Source: Intoshia linei
Lineage: Eukaryota > Orthonectida > Rhopaluridae
Assembly: GCA_001642005.1 (NCBI GenBank)
Contig: LWCA01000290.1
Location: 1-33,529 of the forward strand
DNA: 33,529 nt
Direction of reading: 5' to 3'
Every line of letters starts with the position of its first letter. Position 1 is the stretch's first letter. The position numbers and the translations under genes were made by a program. Shown one piece after another: positions 1-11,758 of the stretch. The notes below the pieces were generated by a model that was not told the origin of the DNA, ran no database searches, and saw nothing but the letters and a program-made list of their open reading frames with translations.

Positions 1-465
1 CCACTTTATTCCAATAACTACCAGTCTTAGAATTTTATAAAGTCCACATTTCAACTACAGTTTTTTTCCATAAATATAATAAGATAAATTTCAACCTCCC
101 AAACTTACATCTTACAGGTCAAAAACCCCAATTGTCCTTTTTTTTGAAAATCAAACGAGTTGGAGAATTTAAAAAGAATAGTTATATCCTGTTAACATAC
201 ACAAAAAATTTCAATCCGAATAAGTGACGACTTCACGGTAAAAAAAGCATTTAATTTGTATAGTTTTTTCCGAAATATTTTATTAACATTATTGTAAAAC
301 AAAAAATGTGAAATAATTAACGGTCCGAAAATTAAAAAAAAAAAATTATTCTGATAGAGCTTATTCCAGTTGATATAAATACAAAATTTCAACCCTGAAA
401 TCTACGCATTTCCGGTGAAAAATATTTTTTAATATATCAACTAATATCAAAACCAAATTTTTGTA
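1..465 (-). repeat. Interspersed repeat family A, truncated copy
   Basis: This stretch is the reverse complement of about 8340-8830, with the same order of blocks: the AATAAAGTGG end, the paired AAAACCCCAATTGTCC and TTCCGGTGAAAA segments, and the TATCAACTGGAATAAGC block. It is cut by the window start, so its 3' end (as defined by the plus-oriented copies) lies outside. No open frame of note is seen; the 66-codon frame at 192-392 is low-complexity and repeat-derived. From 466 to 988 I see no gene or clear repeat, only AT-rich flank. Confidence 0.75.
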
Positions 466-988
466 CATATATATCGTTTAAAATAGAATTAAATGAATTT
501 TTAAAATTAAATGAAAATAATTGGTTTCTGATTGATGTATTTAGGTAAATATGATTACATAATAATATAATTAATAGTAATCAGAATTCAAGTGGTAATT
601 TTCCGGTTTAATTAATTATAATCCATCAATATTTTATTGATATTGAATTTGGAACAATTATTTCCAATTTTACAATAATTTCGATAAGACACTCTTAATA
701 TTAAGTTTTGAACAAAAATAAAATATATTGATATGATTCTCCATTAAATGGGGAGCATTTTCTGTATTTTTTATCAAAAAAGGTCAACATGACAGCCCAA
801 TGCTTATTGTAAATTAAATACAATTTTATTTATAATAAACAAATTTATATAAATATGTACAGTACATTTTAACAAATCATAGAGAAATACTGTTGCGAAC
901 TATGAACTTATTGATTGGATGCTATTTCTGAGTTTTCATTAATTCTAAATGTAAATATGAATAAATTAAAAACAATAACGTTTTGAGA

Positions 989-1749
989 CTAGATTTCCCG
1001 CTTGTCTATATATTGTATATATTTTACATAAATAATAAAAATATTTACCTCTATAGAATCCTTCTCGGATGTGCTTTCTGATTCTGTACGAAAGTCGGCT
1101 TTTCTTTCTATTTTATAAAATTTAAACAAACTGACAAACCAAATATTTAATTGTATTTATAATAATACCGACCAAACCATAAAATTGATAAAGGAAATTT
1201 CAGTAGTAATTGATTTGTTTATTAATTAGATTATTAATTGTTCATAATTTGTCAAAATAAAAACGATTCTTTAGTAATAAAATTATATCGTCATTATGGA
1301 ACGATAAATGTCAAATTTCTCTTTATCCCTTGCTTAAATAAAATTGAATGTCTGTCTGTGTTACGGTTTATTTGAAAAAATATATTCTGAGATGCGTTGG
1401 AAACGCATTAACATTGTCGTAAATCTTAGCCTCAGAAACTTAAATCTTCATGGTCAAAACCGCAAATTACCCTTTGTTTTAAAATTTCAAATGTCTCATA
1501 GTTTATAAAACATAAATTCTGATATATTTTTTTAAATTCTGATCATTATCATAAATCGCATTTATGTTAACGAATTTATGTGTTTGCCAAATTAATTAAT
1601 TCTTAATTATCAGTATTATTGATAAACAAAATATTATTTTTGACGTAACCAAGAATAACTATTTAATTCATGCAGTGTCAAACTTACCGTACAGAGACCC
1701 TCTTCGGGGTTTCGATGAAATGTTTGTAAAATTTTTCCAAATTGAGCAT
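989..1749 (-). CDS. Small basic protein, possibly of the LYR-motif family
   Basis: Three exons can be joined with consistent phases: 1688-1749, 1049-1107 and 989-1005, giving 45 residues. Donors are GTAAGT and GTAAAT; the second intron is 43 nt, the first 580 nt and enlarged by a repeat. The start is the ATG at 1749-1747, and the product begins MLNLEKFYKHF and continues with a very basic helix-like stretch (RIRKHIREGFYR) before a TAG stop. The pattern of an aromatic-Tyr-basic triplet followed by spaced Lys/Arg and a terminal IR..F block resembles LYRM proteins, which act in mitochondrial Fe-S delivery and complex assembly. The canonical LYR is FYK here and the protein is short, so the family call is weak. 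Exon 2 is also open in another frame, but only this frame fits exon 1. Gene status is moderate, function inferred. Confidence 0.42.
1325..1560 (-). repeat. Family A fragment inside an intron
   Basis: The block starting with TAAATAAAATTGAATGTCTG and continuing with a CTTCATGGTCAAAACC module matches the reversed 3' end of family A copies at 10740-11090 and 19000-19275. It sits in the first intron of the small LYR-like gene and explains most of that intron's length. Confidence 0.6.
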
Positions 1750-2560
1750 TAAAAAATTATTTACTTGAATTTTCAATTTCAAATGTCAAATTAAAAGTAT
1801 TAAAGAGGTGGCTAGAGGCTATATGACACTACGCATCGTCTATGAAAAAATTTTCTAGTATGTTATTTTTATTTTTGGTTGGCCTCGAGCATGGTAGATT
1901 CCTCGCTGAATTTATGGAATTAATAAATTTGTCCACCAATATTAATTAAAAAACCTTTACCTTGCAAAGTGTTTTTTATTCTTTCCAATTTTTTGACCTA
2001 CGTATTGTCATATTATTTAGATTAAAAAATAAACCATTTTTTTAGAAGATGTTCGATGAACGGCAAATGTAATGAGATTGGACATTTTGCGGATTTTAAA
2101 TCTCTTTTTTTCAGTTTCAATATCAATATCAATACGTTTGATGGTGTTGTTCAACTAATATACGTATAAATAAAATACCACGTAAATTAAAATATACGAG
2201 AAATGTATTGAATATATCGTTTCCAATTTATTAATAAAATAAAAAACAAAAAACCTTGTCTGCCTTGTACCAACCAATTTAAAAGATAAAATCATCTTAC
2301 ATGTAATAAAAAGGTACAGTATACAAATATATCATTTTTGTTAATAAAAAAAATATTTAAAAATTATATTTTCTCAGAAAGAAATTAAATACATTACTTA
2401 TAATGAATAAAATTAATATAATGATTAAAAGTAACTTATAATTCGGTAATTTCAACAATTGTTTCCGTTTAATAAAAATTTTTTTCATTATTTTTAAAAT
2501 TATCAACACTCAAAAGGATCCGTGTATGGGTCCTTCAAATATCGTATTAAATATTATGTA
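1750..2560. other. Intergenic stretch without recognised gene
   Basis: AT-rich spacer between two minus-strand genes. The segment near 1805-1850 (GGCTAGAGGCTATATGACA) loosely resembles 30913-30940, which may reflect an old shared repeat. Nothing codes convincingly on either strand. Confidence 0.4.
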
Positions 2561-3150
2561 CTAAAATACTTCTGTCAGATCCATAGAATTAGCAGAAGAT
2601 TTTTCCATATCTCCTTTACTGTTCTCATTAATATAATCAAAATAAGAATTGACAGAAATGTTTCGGCGTAACCTGAAAAGGTTACAGCTTGTTCTCTAAA
2701 CTGATATTAAAATAGAAGTATGTATCGGCGTCCATAAACACAGCAATTGGTCAAAATTTCGAATCTTATTGATAATTACTAGGGCGAGTTATTACAAAAA
2801 AGAACTTATGTAATTATTAATGTATTATTATTTGATGTAATTATTAATTACATTAGTCTTAGCCACTGTAAAACATATTTTTTTTAAAGTCAACCATTTG
2901 ACAAAAAACTACTAAATCAAAGACTATGCCATATATTACATTTTCGACAGCAGTAAGGTCTTCTAACTCTGTTTGCATTTCGTTGAATTGTTTTTCATAT
3001 AATAATTTTTTGGTAGTCATTTTATTGAAATTTAAAAAGGTATCATCTAAATTTAGTCATCTATGAAAATATTTTTGATAAAAAACCTATAAATTCCTCA
3101 GTATCTGATATATTCCTGTCATCCTGAAATCCCGAAACTGCTACACTCAT
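2561..3150 (-). CDS. Small polar protein, weakly KXD1-like
   Basis: Exons 3087-3150, 2940-3046 and 2561-2695 join in phase to a 101-residue protein ending in TAG. Introns are 40 nt (GT...ATTTAG) and 244 nt (GTAATA...GTTTAG). The start ATG at 3150-3148 follows an acceptor-like TTTATTCAG about 20 nt upstream. The sequence is acidic at the N-terminus, then carries a helical block containing LNFNKMTTKKL (about residues 26-36), and ends in a polar Ser/Asn-rich tail. The helical block resembles the LNFNNLSSARL stretch of KXD1, a BORC/BLOC-1-related lysosome-positioning subunit, but the KxDL signature itself is not visible, so this is a hint only. The gap to the ARL2 stop upstream on the same strand is 83 bp. 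The donor of the longer intron is uncertain because reading through it stays open for about 27 codons. Confidence 0.5.
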
Positions 3151-3233
3151 TTTATTTAGGAATATCAGCTGAATAAATATAAATAAATGTTTAATGACAA
3201 TGTTTAAGCAAACAAAAAAAATGAAATATAATT

Positions 3234-5762
3234 TTATAAATTGACTTCTACAGCTCGTTGAATAAGCCAGTCTAGAGCTGTTATTGTGTTTGTTAATCCA
3301 GGTTTTTTACAATCGGGCATAGAAGATACTTGAAAAATTTGCCATCTACGATTTTTTAATTTCTCCAACTGTAAATATTCAGAAATTGAATTGGAATCCA
3401 ATGAACCGACTAAGTCACGTTTGTTAGCCAATACTAACAGAGGCGCACCAATAAGTGGTTCTTCTTTAAGTAATTTGTGCAATTCTTTGGCACAATCAAT
3501 CATTCTGTCTCTATCACTAGAATCCACGACCCAAATTAAGCCATCTGTCGATTCAAAATAGTTTCTCCAAAATGTTCTCAAGGATAATTGGCCACCAACA
3601 TCCCATATATTTATCGTATAACTAAATTTTTATAATTACAGACTCAATTAGTTAATATTTTATCAGCATCCCAATATCCACGTAAATTGGAATGGGACCC
3701 AAATATAAGTATCATTAAATCAAGTACATTAAAGTGATCCAAGAAATGATTAATTTAGTTAAAATTATTACATTTCATCAATTGATTAATAAATTATTTT
3801 AGTCAAATACAGTAATAATTTAAACAAGATAACTAACAATTAAATGAATGTTGTGATCAAATACTGCAGTGCTTCCAAAAGTAATAAACGTCGTGAACCC
3901 AAAATTATACAATAGTTTATCATGTTATATATTTGAACGTTAATTAGTTTTTAAATAAATTTTTTACTACCAATTTTAAAAATATTTATTCGTTTTTATC
4001 GATCCATATTATCCTTAAAACTGGATTAAATTTTTTATTAAATTTTATTAATGGTGGAATGAAAGTGGTATTTTTAAAATAATCATGTAGCGGTCGTCTA
4101 GGCTTTGGGATAGATTCCCAACATCTGGGAACTCTGTAAAAATATTAAAAATTATGCAATAAAAATAAATAAAAGTTGATATTTTATTTGAATCTCACAG
4201 ACCCCAGGCATATAGTTTTGGACCCCTAGGAATCCAGGGGCACTAATCGGGAACCACTGATATAAACCTAAATAAATAGTACATTCATCTTATGATGACC
4301 CTTTTGGAAACACTGAGATAGATGGTGCAATGTGTAGTCAAATCAACAGTAAGGTTTCGTAGAAGGTTTGGCGTTCTTAAGGAAAACATTAAATAAATTT
4401 TAGATTTAATCCATCATCGTCAAATTAGCCAATAAGAGTTAATACAATTAAATATACATATTATTATTATTTACTTAAATTTAATTTAGAAAAATTTTTA
4501 TAAAAACTAATTTTGTTTAACCAAAAACCATCTTCTCTATGTAGTACATGTGGATACAGGGTCCAATAAAATTACAGGTCACTGGAAAATGCTAAATTTA
4601 AAAATTATACATTTTTTTCATTATTGTCAAGTAAGATATACAGTGAAATCAAGTAGAATACGTTAATTAAGTGGCGCAGGTCTCCACATAAAAATTTTTT
4701 TTGTTTTAAAGATCGCTATTCCAAGTTATAGGTCATAAATTTTTTAATCTATTGAACAATTTGCAGATTTTTAGTCTTGTTATATTTGAGCACATAAATA
4801 CTTAAAATTATAAAATTTCTTAAGCCATACTATTTTTAAACGCACTTTCAGTTAAACCTATTTTTAAATTTTTAATGATGTTATTAATTAAGGATTTATA
4901 GAAATTAATTATGCTAATCGCTTAAGAATTGCCGCAACATCGACAAACGATTCAAAGCATAGTCCTTAAACGCCAAATAAACCATATAAATTTATATTTC
5001 TCGGAATATCTGTAGATTATTTTTTTATTTTATCCAGGGTATAAAAATTTTAGTTTTTATGTAAATATATGTTACCGTCAGTTTGGAGTTTCAGTCATTA
5101 TGAAGTATTTTCTTTAATTTTAAATTTTTTCAATATCCATCATTTAAAAATACACTTTTATCAACCCTTATAGGAAAAATCCACTTATACCAACCCTTAA
5201 GGAAAAAATGCAATTTTACCAACCATTACAGAAAAAACACACTTTCATCGACCCCTAATAGAAAATCCACATAACCTTAAAAAAACTAAAATAAAGCAGT
5301 TCAATTCAAATAGAATTTAAAAAAAATTACAGATACAATTGTATCCTGTTAAAACACACAAAAAATATGCACATCATTATAATCGCAAAATTTGCTGATT
5401 GTTTTAATGTAAGTTATATTAATTTTCTTTTTTCAGTGTTGAACAATGTCCAATGGACAGTGTAATTAGATCATATTTTTAAGGCACTACAAAGCCTTTA
5501 CGACCTCTATATTGGATGAATTATGGAAATAAATATAAATTACTCGTTATGAACTACAGATTTTATTTGAAATCCCACTGTTGGAACAATTTTAGTGACA
5601 TCCTCATTTAAAATGTTATTGACAAAAGTGCTTTTTCCAGCATTGTCTAGTCCTCTATGTATTTAATTTAAGTCGACCTTTATAGTTTACAAAATACAAG
5701 ATCAAAATTCGCATTTCTTGAGATTTCCGTTTCAATTTTTTCAATATTGTATTCAATCCCAT
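3234..5762 (-). CDS. ARL2: ADP-ribosylation factor-like GTPase ARL2
   Basis: Three exons, 5698-5762, 5544-5654 and 3234-3621, give 187 residues, close to the family's usual ~184. Introns are 43 nt and 1922 nt, both GT-AG, with split codons that restore conserved residues. The N-terminus MGLNTILKKLK matches ARL2 and carries Gly2. Visible GTPase motifs are the P-loop GLDNAGKST (about residues 23-31), switch I PTVGF, G3 WDVGGQ and G4 NKRD. WRNYFESTDGLIWVVDS is characteristic of ARL2 rather than ARL3, which has NTDILIYVIDS. The G5 region is altered (SSM) and is followed by a short insertion. ARL2 is a cytosolic GTPase known to act with tubulin cofactor D in tubulin folding and to release lipidated cargo from PDE6D-type carriers. 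The long intron holds repeats, not conserved exons. Confidence 0.93.
4085..4257. repeat. Possible hAT-type transposon remnant
   Basis: Inside the long ARL2 intron. Read on the minus strand, the right border is CAGTGGTTCCCGATTAGTGC, the classic look of a hAT (Charlie-type) terminal repeat. A matching left end is not clear: the candidate near 4089 is only similar in the TAGCGGT start. Treated as a degraded end. Confidence 0.3.
5143..5277. repeat. Tandem repeat, ~29-31 bp unit, about four copies
   Basis: Successive units each begin with a run of A, then a CACTTT-like block, a CCAACCC/TCAACCC block and a TTAAGG/TATAGG end. Units differ by several substitutions. The same unit type appears at 19589-19750 inside a hAT-like element, so this array is probably a relic of that element within the ARL2 intron. 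Confidence 0.6.
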
Positions 5763-5973
5763 TTAATTTCAATTTTTAATTATTTTTATTTAACGATAAT
5801 AAAGTTTTATGTAATGGAATTAAGTTATTTTTATCGAAATATTGAAAAAATTTAATTACATTTGTACAATAAAAATTAAAATCCTTATTACAATAACAAT
5901 GTTACTGTATTAGAATTTGTATTTTTAAATTTTTACAACTCTTAATTTTTTAAATAATCGGAAACATTAAACA

Positions 5974-6089
5974 TTAATCCTTTCACTGTCTGATGCAATT
6001 TTATATAAAAGATATTTTAAATAAAAGAATAAAGTTTTTCAAAATTATGCTGTGTATATCATAGAATACACAGACAGTGAAAGGGTTAA
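5974..6089. mobile_element. piggyBac-type MITE
   Basis: A perfect 14-bp inverted repeat, CCTTTCACTGTCTG at 5979-5992 and its complement at 6071-6084, bounds a 108-bp element flanked on both sides by TTAA (5974-5977 and 6086-6089). Counting one outer base, the ends read YCCTTTCACTG next to TTAA. TTAA target duplication and CCCTTT-like ends are typical of piggyBac elements. There is no room for a transposase, so it is non-autonomous. Confidence 0.75.
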
Positions 6090-6420
6090 ATGATTAGACT
6101 TTATATACACTTGAACATTTGAAAGAAAATTGTAAACCTCTACTCAAAAAAAAAGTTGTGACGACTGCAGTAACAATAATATATTTTCAAAATGTTAGCT
6201 CCCTGGTACTTTACCAACTTTCAACCCTGATATATCGAATATTGACTTACATTATTTAAATGAAACCAACGATACATTACAATCTATAAAAAATACGTCG
6301 ATAAGTGTAATATGTCATTATCCATAATAATTTTTTATCATCAATGTTTTCATGGGCGACATAATACTATAAATTGTAAGTTGTATATTTTTGACTACTT
6401 TTACAAAGAAACATTCGCAC

Positions 6421-9400
6421 ATGTATATATTAATAAGATATAGAATTTTAAAATTGATTATATTAATTTTACTTGGACTATTTACAATTAAATATTTCCT
6501 ATTTAATGGATTAAAGAAGGTGAAATATGACGTAATAATAAACCATATGCAAAATAATATATAAATTTTAGAAACCAGTTCAAATGAAACGCGTAGAAAG
6601 CCAATTCATGTCTTATGAAACTCGGGATTTTGTTAGCCAATTCAATCTTTCAATTTTCAAATATTTTTATGAATCCCAAACATTTAAAAAAGGTATATCA
6701 TTCTATATAATATTCTAATATATAAGTAACAGATCATGATGCTTTTTATGCTGAATACTCCAAAGACGTTTACGGTTATAATTTGGACATGAGTGACAGA
6801 ATTTCATTAAACAGATTTATACCCGACCTTCGAGATGACTTGTAAGTAATTGATTTGGCTTATATAACACATTTAATTTAGATGTGGAATAGAACAATAC
6901 TACTCGGATTTACCTACTACTTCTGTCGTGATAGTGTTCCATAATGAGGGTATATTTATGAGTCATTTTAATTCATTAAATAAGGACTCAGCACTTTACT
7001 CAGGACTGTTCATTCAGTCATCAGGATGAGCCCTAGAAATCTATTAAAAGAAATCGTAATGGTCGATGATAATAGCGATAGAGGTGGAATTACATTTTAT
7101 AATAAACAATAATTTTATCTAGAAAACTTAAAATTTGAACTAGACAAATACATCGAAACGCACCTGAGACCAGTATTGAATGTAATCATATTCCGTAGTA
7201 ATGAACGTATTGGTTTAATTGAAGCCAGGAATACAGGAGCCAAATTGAGTAGTTCAGAAGTTGTTGTGTTTTTGGATGCACATTGTGAATGTAATTACAA
7301 CTGGCTTGTTCCTTTATTACAACCTATTGCAGAAAATAAGTAAAATTGACTCTATATTACATTTTAATATTGTTTTAATTTAAAACAATGTAACGTACAT
7401 TTGTAACATTTATACATTTAGTAACGTAATGACTGTGCCTTATATTGACGGAATTAATTATGAAAATTTTGATATAACCCGAGTGTATAGTCCAGGGAGT
7501 TATTTTAAGGGCATATTTGAATGGGGGATGCTGTACAAAGAAACCAGTATAAATTTCGAACAAATCAATAATAGGAAATCGCCAATAGAACCCTACGAGT
7601 AATTATGCAAAATTCATCTGTTTATAATAATTATTAGTTCTCCAACACATGCTGGAGGGCTGTTTGCTATAAATAGAAAATTTTTTGCTTCGTTAGGATA
7701 TTATGATTCTAACAATATCAAAATATGGGGAGGTGAAAATTTTGAACTCTCATTTAAGGTTTAATTATATTTACATGTATTATTCATCTTATACAACTCA
7801 GTTATGGATGTGTTCAAATGGATCAATAAAATGGGTACCTTGTTCGAGGGTGGCACATATTTACAGAATGAAAATGCCGTACAGTTTAGGAAAACAAAGT
7901 AGCAAAATTAGTCAAATTGAACTGGTTAATTTAATAATAATAACTAAGGTTGACTGTTATGTACTACGTATAAACAGCACCTAGCTCTGCAGAGGGCACA
8001 TTTTTATTATACCAAAAAAATAAATTCACGTTAAAAATATAACTTAAAAATCCTACTATTCACTATTATCAATCATTTAAAGGAGTGGTTTCCAAACTGG
8101 TTTCAGGTAGAACCATCATATCATATTGAACATTTAACAAAATGTTTAAAATGAGAATTTAAAATTTAAAAATTGCGAAGGAATGAATTATATAGATTTT
8201 CACCCATATTTCTTTATTGGAAATGTGTAGACGTTCAATGCACATTTTTTTTTGAAATTCTAGGATCAATATTTACATTTTAAATTTTTATTTTAATCGA
8301 AATATTTGAAAAATATTGGTTGATAATATATTAAAAGGATTTTTCACCAGGAATGCGTAGATTTCTGGGATTGAAATTTTGTAGTTATATCAACTGGAAT
8401 AAGCTCTATCAGAATAATCTTTTTTTTTAAATTTTCGGACTATTAATTATTTCACATTTTTTGTTTTCTAAAATATTTTGGAAAACAAAATGAATACTAA
8501 AATGCTTTTTGACATAGAAGTCGTCACTTATTCAGATTGAATTTTTTTGTGTGTGTTAACAGGATACAACTGTACCACTTGTAAATTTTTTTAAATTCTA
8601 GGGCTGTTTACATAAAAAAAAAGGTAATTTGTGGTTTTGGCCCTGAAGATATAATTTTTTTAAATTCTCTAACTTGTTTGATTTTCAAAATTAAGGACAA
8701 TTGGGGTTTTTGACCCGTAAGATGTGAGTTTGGAAGGTTGAAATTTATCTTATTATCACCCCCGGATAAAAACGGTAATTGAAATGTGGACTTTATAAAA
8801 TTCTAAGACTGGTAATTATTGAAATAAAGTGGAACATACACTCACACACAAACAAATATTGCGTAGCATATTATGTAAGTAAAGATAAATAAATTATTTT
8901 TATTTATTTTTAATACTTAGAACTATCAATACATAGCCGATACATGGATGGAGGAATACGCGGTTTATTACTACAGAAGAACACCATATATGGACTCTAG
9001 TGAAACATCAAAAATACGCGACAGAGGAAATTTAAAAAATTGCAAGACATTTCACTGGTTTATTAACAATGTAGCTCATGATATGCTACCCAAATACCCA
9101 TTTCCCGTTAGAAACGTCGTTTGGGGAGAGGTATATATTTTTTAGGTAAATATTTCAAATTAACAGATATCTAATAACAAAAAGTGTTGGGACGTCGGAG
9201 ATTATAATAAAGGTTCCAAAATTAATATTTATGGCTGCCATCATTTTGGAAATAACCAAGTAAATATTTGTGTATATAATGTCTACAACCGGGTGTCAAA
9301 CATACGAACTATTTCGAATTTAGTGCAACCCGCTACGATTTTGTATATGTATCTATGATGAATATACTATAATATACATTACATATATGACAATAAAAAA

Positions 9401-10491
9401 TTTTTGAAATCAAAGATAAAGAACAAACTTATGATTCTAAATTTATTTTAATTCATACTATATTTAATAGATACAATTATCTATAGTTATATAAAACTAG
9501 GTTGACTGTTATGTACTACGTACAAACAGCACCTAGCTCTGCCGAGGGAACATTTTTATTCTACAAAAAAAATAAATTCACGTTGAAAATCTAACTTGAA
9601 AATCCTACTATTCACTATTATCAACACAATTATCACATTACTTTTACTAAAGGTTATCTAATAAAGGACACAGTCTTCACAATCAAAACTGTACTTTTAT
9701 AATCAAAATATGTTAGACGTGAATAGTTAGTAATACTGAATACAGTATTAGATACCAAATTCATATTAAACCCTCTTTAAAATTTGGAACAATAAAATAT
9801 TTTTATAAAAATATGTAATCGGTACGTCATGCATATAGGATACATTAAAATTTTCAAAATTAATTTACAAATTGTTCCAATTCATTTATTAGTACGTTGG
9901 TATTTTTATTAACTCTTAGTTTTGATAAAAAACGTTATGTGATGATTTTTTCCTTTCATTTCGTCTGCCAAGTAAATTGTGTCTGACACCATTGCTCTAC
10001 CATAATGTTGCTAAGAATAATTTAGTTATTTCGATTAAATGAAAATGGCCAATTGGCAAGTGGAGAAAGATGCATAAACATTATTAACAACTTTGTAGTT
10101 GTTATATGGTGTGAAGGGTCCACATTAGGACCCTGGAATTATACGGTAATACTTATAATATAATACATTCATACTCAGTTAGATATTCATAGTGTGAGTT
10201 TTATAACTTATTAAACATAATTTAACTAATATTATCAACCAATAACGGAAAAAATTATTTTTCAAAATCGTGATACGATTCCATTTCACCAAAAGTGGGA
10301 TTTTTAATTTTTATAAAAATATTCAGACCGGCAAACAAATTACTCACAAAGATGGAAAGTGTATCCAAATTGTAAATAACAAATTAATTCCTGCAAATTG
10401 CACTTCTGAAAATGATCAGATATGGGAATTTACCGACAAATACATTATTGAATATTATTATGGTTCCAACAAAACAATTCCTTTGATATAA
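6421..10491 (+). CDS. GALNT: Polypeptide N-acetylgalactosaminyltransferase
   Basis: Thirteen exons join in phase to 577 residues, normal for the family: 6421-6531, 6572-6692, 6733-6841, 6882-6949, 6985-7083, 7123-7339, 7422-7598, 7638-7758, 7802-7924, 8921-9130, 9167-9259, 10026-10145, 10327-10491. The enzyme adds the first GalNAc to Ser/Thr of mucin-type glycoproteins in the Golgi. A hydrophobic signal-anchor lies at about residues 8-31. The GT2 catalytic domain shows [28 protein letters not shown] and the DAH metal-binding triad at 221-223. [11 protein letters not shown] segment follows from 331. A C-terminal ricin-type lectin domain (about 453-577) keeps three repeats with CWDVG, CINII and CIQIV and a QIWEF end. 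Most introns are 35-43 nt. Introns 9 (996 nt) and 11 (766 nt) carry repeats. The exon 1 donor could alternatively be 12 nt earlier; the subfamily is not assignable. Confidence 0.93.
7943..8882 (+). repeat. Interspersed repeat family A, near-complete copy in a GALNT intron
   Basis: It begins with the shared 5' block TGTACTACGTA-type followed by AGCACCTAGCTCTGC, and ends with the shared 3' block: ACACTCACACACAAACAAAT, then GCGTAGCATATTATGTAAGT. Other copies in both orientations have the same ends. Removing it leaves an intron of about 60 nt, in the normal range here. No transposase, reverse transcriptase or long open frame is present, so it is non-autonomous or untranslated. Confidence 0.8.
9496..9625 (+). 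repeat. Family A 5'-end fragment in a GALNT intron
   Basis: ACTAGGTTGACTGTTATGTA and the following CTAGCTCTGCCGAGGG block match the starts of the copies at 7943, 15038 and 17458. Only about 130 bp remain. It lies in the 766-nt intron between exons 11 and 12, and the remainder of that intron shows nothing recognisable. Confidence 0.75.
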
Positions 10492-10522
10492 TTGAACTCA
10501 TGTGGCGATTTAATGATATATT

Positions 10523-10528
10523 AATAAA
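10523..10528 (+). terminator. Poly(A) signal of GALNT
   Basis: AATAAA stands 31 nt after the GALNT stop codon and is the first such hexamer downstream. Short 3' untranslated regions recur across this window. Confidence 0.5.
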
Positions 10529-10724
10529 TAATTAATTAATGATATTTACCTACAGATGTGGATGCACCAGATGTATTATAATTATATCTATTAATAAATT
10601 TTAAAGTTTCAATACAATGTAAATGCTAAATTTATCGTTTCAAGTGTATCATATTACTTAATGTGTCAAAAAAGTGGCCATTGATAAGAACTTTGATTTT
10701 GGTTATTCTTTAGCCCATGAAAAG

Positions 10725-11510
10725 ATTACATTGTATCCTTTACTTATATAAAAATGAATGTCTGTGTGTGTAACAATTTATTGAAAAAATTGACTGTCGC
10801 AGGATTTAAAAAACCCAATTTCTAATACTGATTTTCCCAGGACGTGTTTTTATCCATTTTTCAGTTTCAGAATTTTAGTCCTTCAGGGTCAAAAATTAAA
10901 TTTCCCCTTTTGTTTAAAAAAAATCAGCCCAAAAATTTAATAAAACATACATTCTAGAAGACTCTGGACGTTTTAAAAGAATTAACATTGTCGTTAATCT
11001 CAGGCTCAGAAACGCATACTTTCATGGTCCAAACACCAAATTACCCTTTGTTTTATAAATGAAACATATCCTAAAATTGTTTTAAACGTAAATTCTGGGA
11101 TAGTTTTTAAAATCGTAAGTGGAAACATCAAAAAAATAATTTTCACGATCAAAACCCCACATTTATTTTTAAAAAGAAAACAGCCCTTGAATTTAAAAAA
11201 AATGTCAATCCGAATAAGTGACACCTTCACGGTCTAAAAAGTATTTTAATATTCTTTTTTTTTATTTTGAAACTATTGTATTAAAACAAAAAATGTGAAA
11301 TAATCAATGGTCCGAAAATTAAAAAAAGAAGATTATTCTGATTTATTCCATTCCATTTGATAACTTATTCTATTTGATAAAACCCCAGAAATCTACGCAT
11401 TCTCGGTGAAAATAATTTTTAATACTTTTATAATATTGATAATACCAATATTTTTCAAATATTTCGATTAAAATTAAAAAATAATCATCCTACAATTTCA
11501 AAAAAAATTT
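10725..11510 (-). repeat. Interspersed repeat family A, reversed copy
   Basis: Begins TATCCTTTACTTATATAAAA, the complement of the 3' end at 19260-19275, then a TGTCTGTGTGTG run, then the same modules in reverse order. It ends near the AATTAAAAAATAATCATCC block. Two-thirds of the space between GALNT and the next gene is this repeat. The 74-codon minus frame within it (11006-11230) is repeat sequence, not a gene. Confidence 0.75.
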
Positions 11511-11758
11511 AATTCTTAATCTTTGGAATGAACAATTTACCTGTAAATTTATAATATTAATCTGCGTAATATTCATAGTAATTTTGATTAATCTGTGAAA
11601 TTTTGACTTTTTCGAAATATATTTTTTAATGTTGCGGCCCGTCAAATTTGTAAAATTTATTTTGTGGCCTCAGCGGTAGTCAAAATCTACTCTTATCCCC
11701 TCTCTCCCTAGTTAACGATGAATAGCTTTTTATTCTATTATCCTCGCCATGTGTTTGG

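Noticed and set aside
7375-7563. Minus-strand open frame of 62 codons
   Set aside because: Antisense to GALNT exon 7, which is clearly coding on the plus strand.
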